Positions 3,516 through 5,643 of a DNA stretch of 5,643 nucleotides are shown piece by piece (the stretch's first letter is position 1; each line of letters starts with the position of its first letter). The stretch is from Planctomycetota bacterium (GTDB taxonomy: Bacteria; Planctomycetota; UBA11346): positions 1-5,643 of the forward strand of contig CANETI010000185.1 in the NCBI GenBank assembly GCA_947440715.1. Reading direction: 5' to 3'. The translations under genes and the position numbers were made by a program. Under the pieces are notes generated by a model. That model was not told the DNA's origin. It searched no databases and worked only from the letters and a program-made list of their open reading frames with translations.

Positions 3516-5643
3516 ACGGACTCCTGCATTGGTTCGCGATTGCCCTTTAAACGCTCTAATAATAAATACATAACCGGCACCACTAATAAGGTCATAATGG
3601 TCGACATCGTCAACCCAGCAATAAAACACGTCGCTAACGGGCTCCACGCAATAGAAAATTCGGGGATGCCAATAGCCATCGTTAGGAGACCCGCAATGGT
3701 AGTTATACTAGTCAGTAAAATGGCGTGCATCCGTTGATGCCCAGCGGTGACTAAGGCTTGGTGCAACGACAATCCTTCAGAGCGTCGACGATTAATAAAA
3801 TCAATCAAAACGATCGCGTCATTCACCACAACTCCAGTAAGTCCGACAATAGCGATGAAACTTTGCACGGTAAAAACACCGCGTTCTGGTCGTAATAGAC
3901 CTTCAGGTAACGCCATGAGTCCAATTCCAAGAATACCAAGCGCGAGAAACACTCCGATAAAGGCAAATATCACATTACTTAAAATAAGTATGGGCTGAGT
4001 GTAGCTGCGGAATTGTGTCGCCAATAAGAGGTAAATGATAAATATGGCGAGCAATAACGCCTGCATTAAACTAGCGTAACTTTTATTTGTGCTTTCCGAT
4101 TCGCCACCAAATGCGATGGATGCCCCAGGGTATTTCCCAGCATGCTCTTTAACCCAGGCGGACGCCACGTCGTTGACGTGCGATGGTGATAATGGAGTAT
4201 TTTCCGTGAAATTACCGGTGATGGTAACCGTGCGTTGGAAATCGCGTCGCACCAGTGAGGCAGGCGCTAATTCAGCTTTGATGTTAACTATGTCGCCAAC
4301 ATGAACTTGCCGGCCATTGGCCTCATTAATTATAGGTACATGAAGAAAACCAGATGGATCGTCTAATAAACGTCGATCTAAACGTACACGCAGTGGAATG
4401 TCATCATCACTCAATCGGAATTCCCCCACATACGCACCGTCAACGGCACCCGCAATGAAATCCATCACTTGTTTTTGGCTAAGATTATGCTGCGACAAGG
4501 CCGTCCATTGCGGGGTAAATGAAATTTGTTGAATGGACCGACTGGCATCATCATTAAGATCGATGAGCCCCTGTAATCTTGGTTTACTTGCTAAGTCCAA
4601 TAATTCTTGTTTGAGGTCACGCGCTAATGCTTCCACTGATAACGTATTTCGCCCGCTGACGCGGATCGTAACCGGCAGGCCAACCGGAGGTCCATCGCTC
4701 TGTTGATTAATTTCTAACGAAACACCATCGCGTTCAAAAGTCGCTTCAAGCGACTTGCGTACCTCGGTTAATATTTCCGACGAATCAGCTAGGCGTTTAT
4801 CTAAGGATGGTAGCTCAATAAAAATGAAACCGTATTGATGTCCCCACACCGGTTTATAGTAAGAATCCATCAGCATCCCGGCCAAACCATTAGCATTCGC
4901 AATTTTTCCTGGCCCCATGTCGACGAGCGCTTTTTCAATCGCAATTAATACGGCGCTGGTTTGCTCTTGGGTTGTCTGCGGTGGCATGCGCACGGCAACA
5001 TTGAGAATGGAAGCGTCACTGGGGAAAAAGGCGAGTTTTAATATCGGTCGCTGACCCCATTCGGGAGCATATCTGCTTTGAATTAGCACCCCCATCGTGG
5101 CAATAAACATCAACGACACATAAATGATCACCTGAAATGGATGGCGTAAGTTCCAGCGCAACATGCGGTCATAAACACGGGCTAAATACCCAACGATTCC
5201 TGGGCGTCGCAAATAACTATCTGACCCGCTTAACCGACTTGCGATAATTTTTTCTGGCCCTAACAGTCGGTCTAGTGTAACGGCGTGTAAAGGCAGCATT
5301 AACATACATTCAAATAAACTACCTAAGAGCGCCACGGTTACAGCAATGGGTAACAAGCTAAAGAAATCGCCAACGATACCGGTCATCATTAATAACGGCA
5401 GAAAACTGGCGACGGTAGTTAATGCGGCGTTTACCACTCCCCAAAACACTTCCGCCGTGCCATCGACAACGGCATCCGTAATATTTTTCCCTTCTTCTAG
5501 ATGACGCTGAATATTGTCTACCACCACCACCGCATCCCCGACTAACATCCCTGATACCAATACCAAACCAACAACGGTTAATTCATTAAGGCTATTTCCC
5601 GTTAGCCAAAAATAAAGAAATGCGACCATGACAGCAAAAACAA
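3512..5643 (-). CDS. RND efflux pump permease (AcrB/MexB-type superfamily), 5' end missing
   Basis: Inner-membrane proton-driven exporter. The frame is open to the right edge; the visible 709 or so residues start at the end of TM3, so roughly the first third (TM1-2 and the first porter half) is outside the window. The ATG at 5627-5629 is an internal methionine. Numbering from it: TM4 with MLVGDAVVVVDN (28-39), TM5 and TM6 (about 57-115), TM7 (about 150-170), the second large periplasmic loop including SDGPPVGLPVTIRVSG, then TM8-TM12, with VVVNDAIVLIDFINRRR in TM10 near 600-615. The proton-relay positions differ from AcrB: the Asp407-Asp408 pair is G31-D32, and Lys940 is replaced by N603 followed by D604. 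That points to an RND branch distinct from classical AcrB; drug, lipid or other export cannot be separated. The stop overlaps the start of the TolC-like gene. The adaptor gene may lie upstream, beyond the window. Confidence 0.93.
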   Translation of the reverse strand, partial: VFAVMVAFLYFWLTGNSLNELTVVGLVLVSGMLVGDAVVVVDNIQRHLEEGKNITDAVVDGTAEVFWGVVNAALTTVASFLPLLMMTGIVGDFFSLLPIAVTVALLGSLFECMLMLPLHAVTLDRLLGPEKIIASRLSGSDSYLRRPGIVGYLARVYDRMLRWNLRHPFQVIIYVSLMFIATMGVLIQSRYAPEWGQRPILKLAFFPSDASILNVAVRMPPQTTQEQTSAVLIAIEKALVDMGPGKIANANGLAGMLMDSYYKPVWGHQYGFIFIELPSLDKRLADSSEILTEVRKSLEATFERDGVSLEINQQSDGPPVGLPVTIRVSGRNTLSVEALARDLKQELLDLASKPRLQGLIDLNDDASRSIQQISFTPQWTALSQHNLSQKQVMDFIAGAVDGAYVGEFRLSDDDIPLRVRLDRRLLDDPSGFLHVPIINEANGRQVHVGDIVNIKAELAPASLVRRDFQRTVTITGNFTENTPLSPSHVNDVASAWVKEHAGKYPGASIAFGGESESTNKSYASLMQALLLAIFIIYLLLATQFRSYTQPILILSNVIFAFIGVFLALGILGIGLMALPEGLLRPERGVFTVQSFIAIVGLTGVVVNDAIVLIDFINRRRSEGLSLHQALVTAGHQRMHAILLTSITTIAGLLTMAIGIPEFSIAWSPLATCFIAGLTMSTIMTLLVVPVMYLLLERLKGNREPMQESV
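3521..3525 (-). promoter_or_regulatory. ribosome binding site of the TolC-like gene
   Basis: AGGAG on the minus strand, five bases before the ATG at 3513-3515 and within the last codons of the RND gene. It fixes the signal-peptide start and indicates coupled translation. Confidence 0.75.

Noticed and set aside
3516..3647. Longer TolC-like start at the GTG near 3645-3647
   Set aside because: It would overlap the pump gene by over 130 bases and bury the signal peptide; the ATG at 3513-3515 has AGGAG and the ATGA junction.
5627..5629. ATG as the true start of the RND gene
   Set aside because: It lies within TM3 by homology and the frame continues open (VFAV) to the window edge.

Overview
The window reads as an ordinary chromosomal segment of a Gram-negative bacterium: it carries an RND inner-membrane pump and a TolC-like outer-membrane channel. 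The release-factor-like protein, a GGQ domain with a distinctive C-terminal extension, resembles proteins I associate with Planctomycetota/Verrucomicrobiota (PVC) genomes. That lineage guess is a weak inference from remembered family resemblance, not from a search. Base composition looks moderate and coding is dense.

Layout from left to right. Positions 1-92 hold what may be the 3' tail of an unidentified + strand gene. Next come two tightly coupled minus-strand genes: a codon-independent release-factor-like protein (596-1087) whose stop overlaps the start of folK (139-603). A divergent intergenic region (about 1088-1225) separates these from a small + strand STAS-domain protein (1226-1522). 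Converging on it is a minus-strand PTPS/QueD-family gene (1560-1967). Its active-site motif is C-E-x-x-H-G-H, the signature of enzymes proposed to serve both queuosine and folate synthesis. Between this gene and the next lies a 201-bp quasi-palindromic element (2028-2228), with 41-nt inverted arms built on a 7-nt unit (GTCCGAN) and a second, inner stem around a 12-bp palindrome. The right half of the window is a minus-strand efflux operon: a 5'-truncated RND permease (3512-5643, running off the right edge) and a TolC-like outer-membrane factor (2232-3515), joined by a 4-base ATGA overlap.

How the genes may work together. The RND and TolC proteins should form two parts of a tripartite exporter; the periplasmic adaptor is not in the window and may lie upstream in the operon, beyond the right edge. 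FolK uses 6-hydroxymethyl-7,8-dihydropterin, which is the product a PTPS-III-type activity would make. The PTPS and FolK genes are therefore plausible neighbours in a folate route that could bypass dihydroneopterin aldolase (FolB), although a + strand gene lies between them and they are not one transcript. The two observations most worth checking are the dual-motif PTPS beside folK and the quasi-palindromic element. I found no CRISPR array, tRNA, rRNA or transposase, and no evidence of an unambiguously new multi-gene system.
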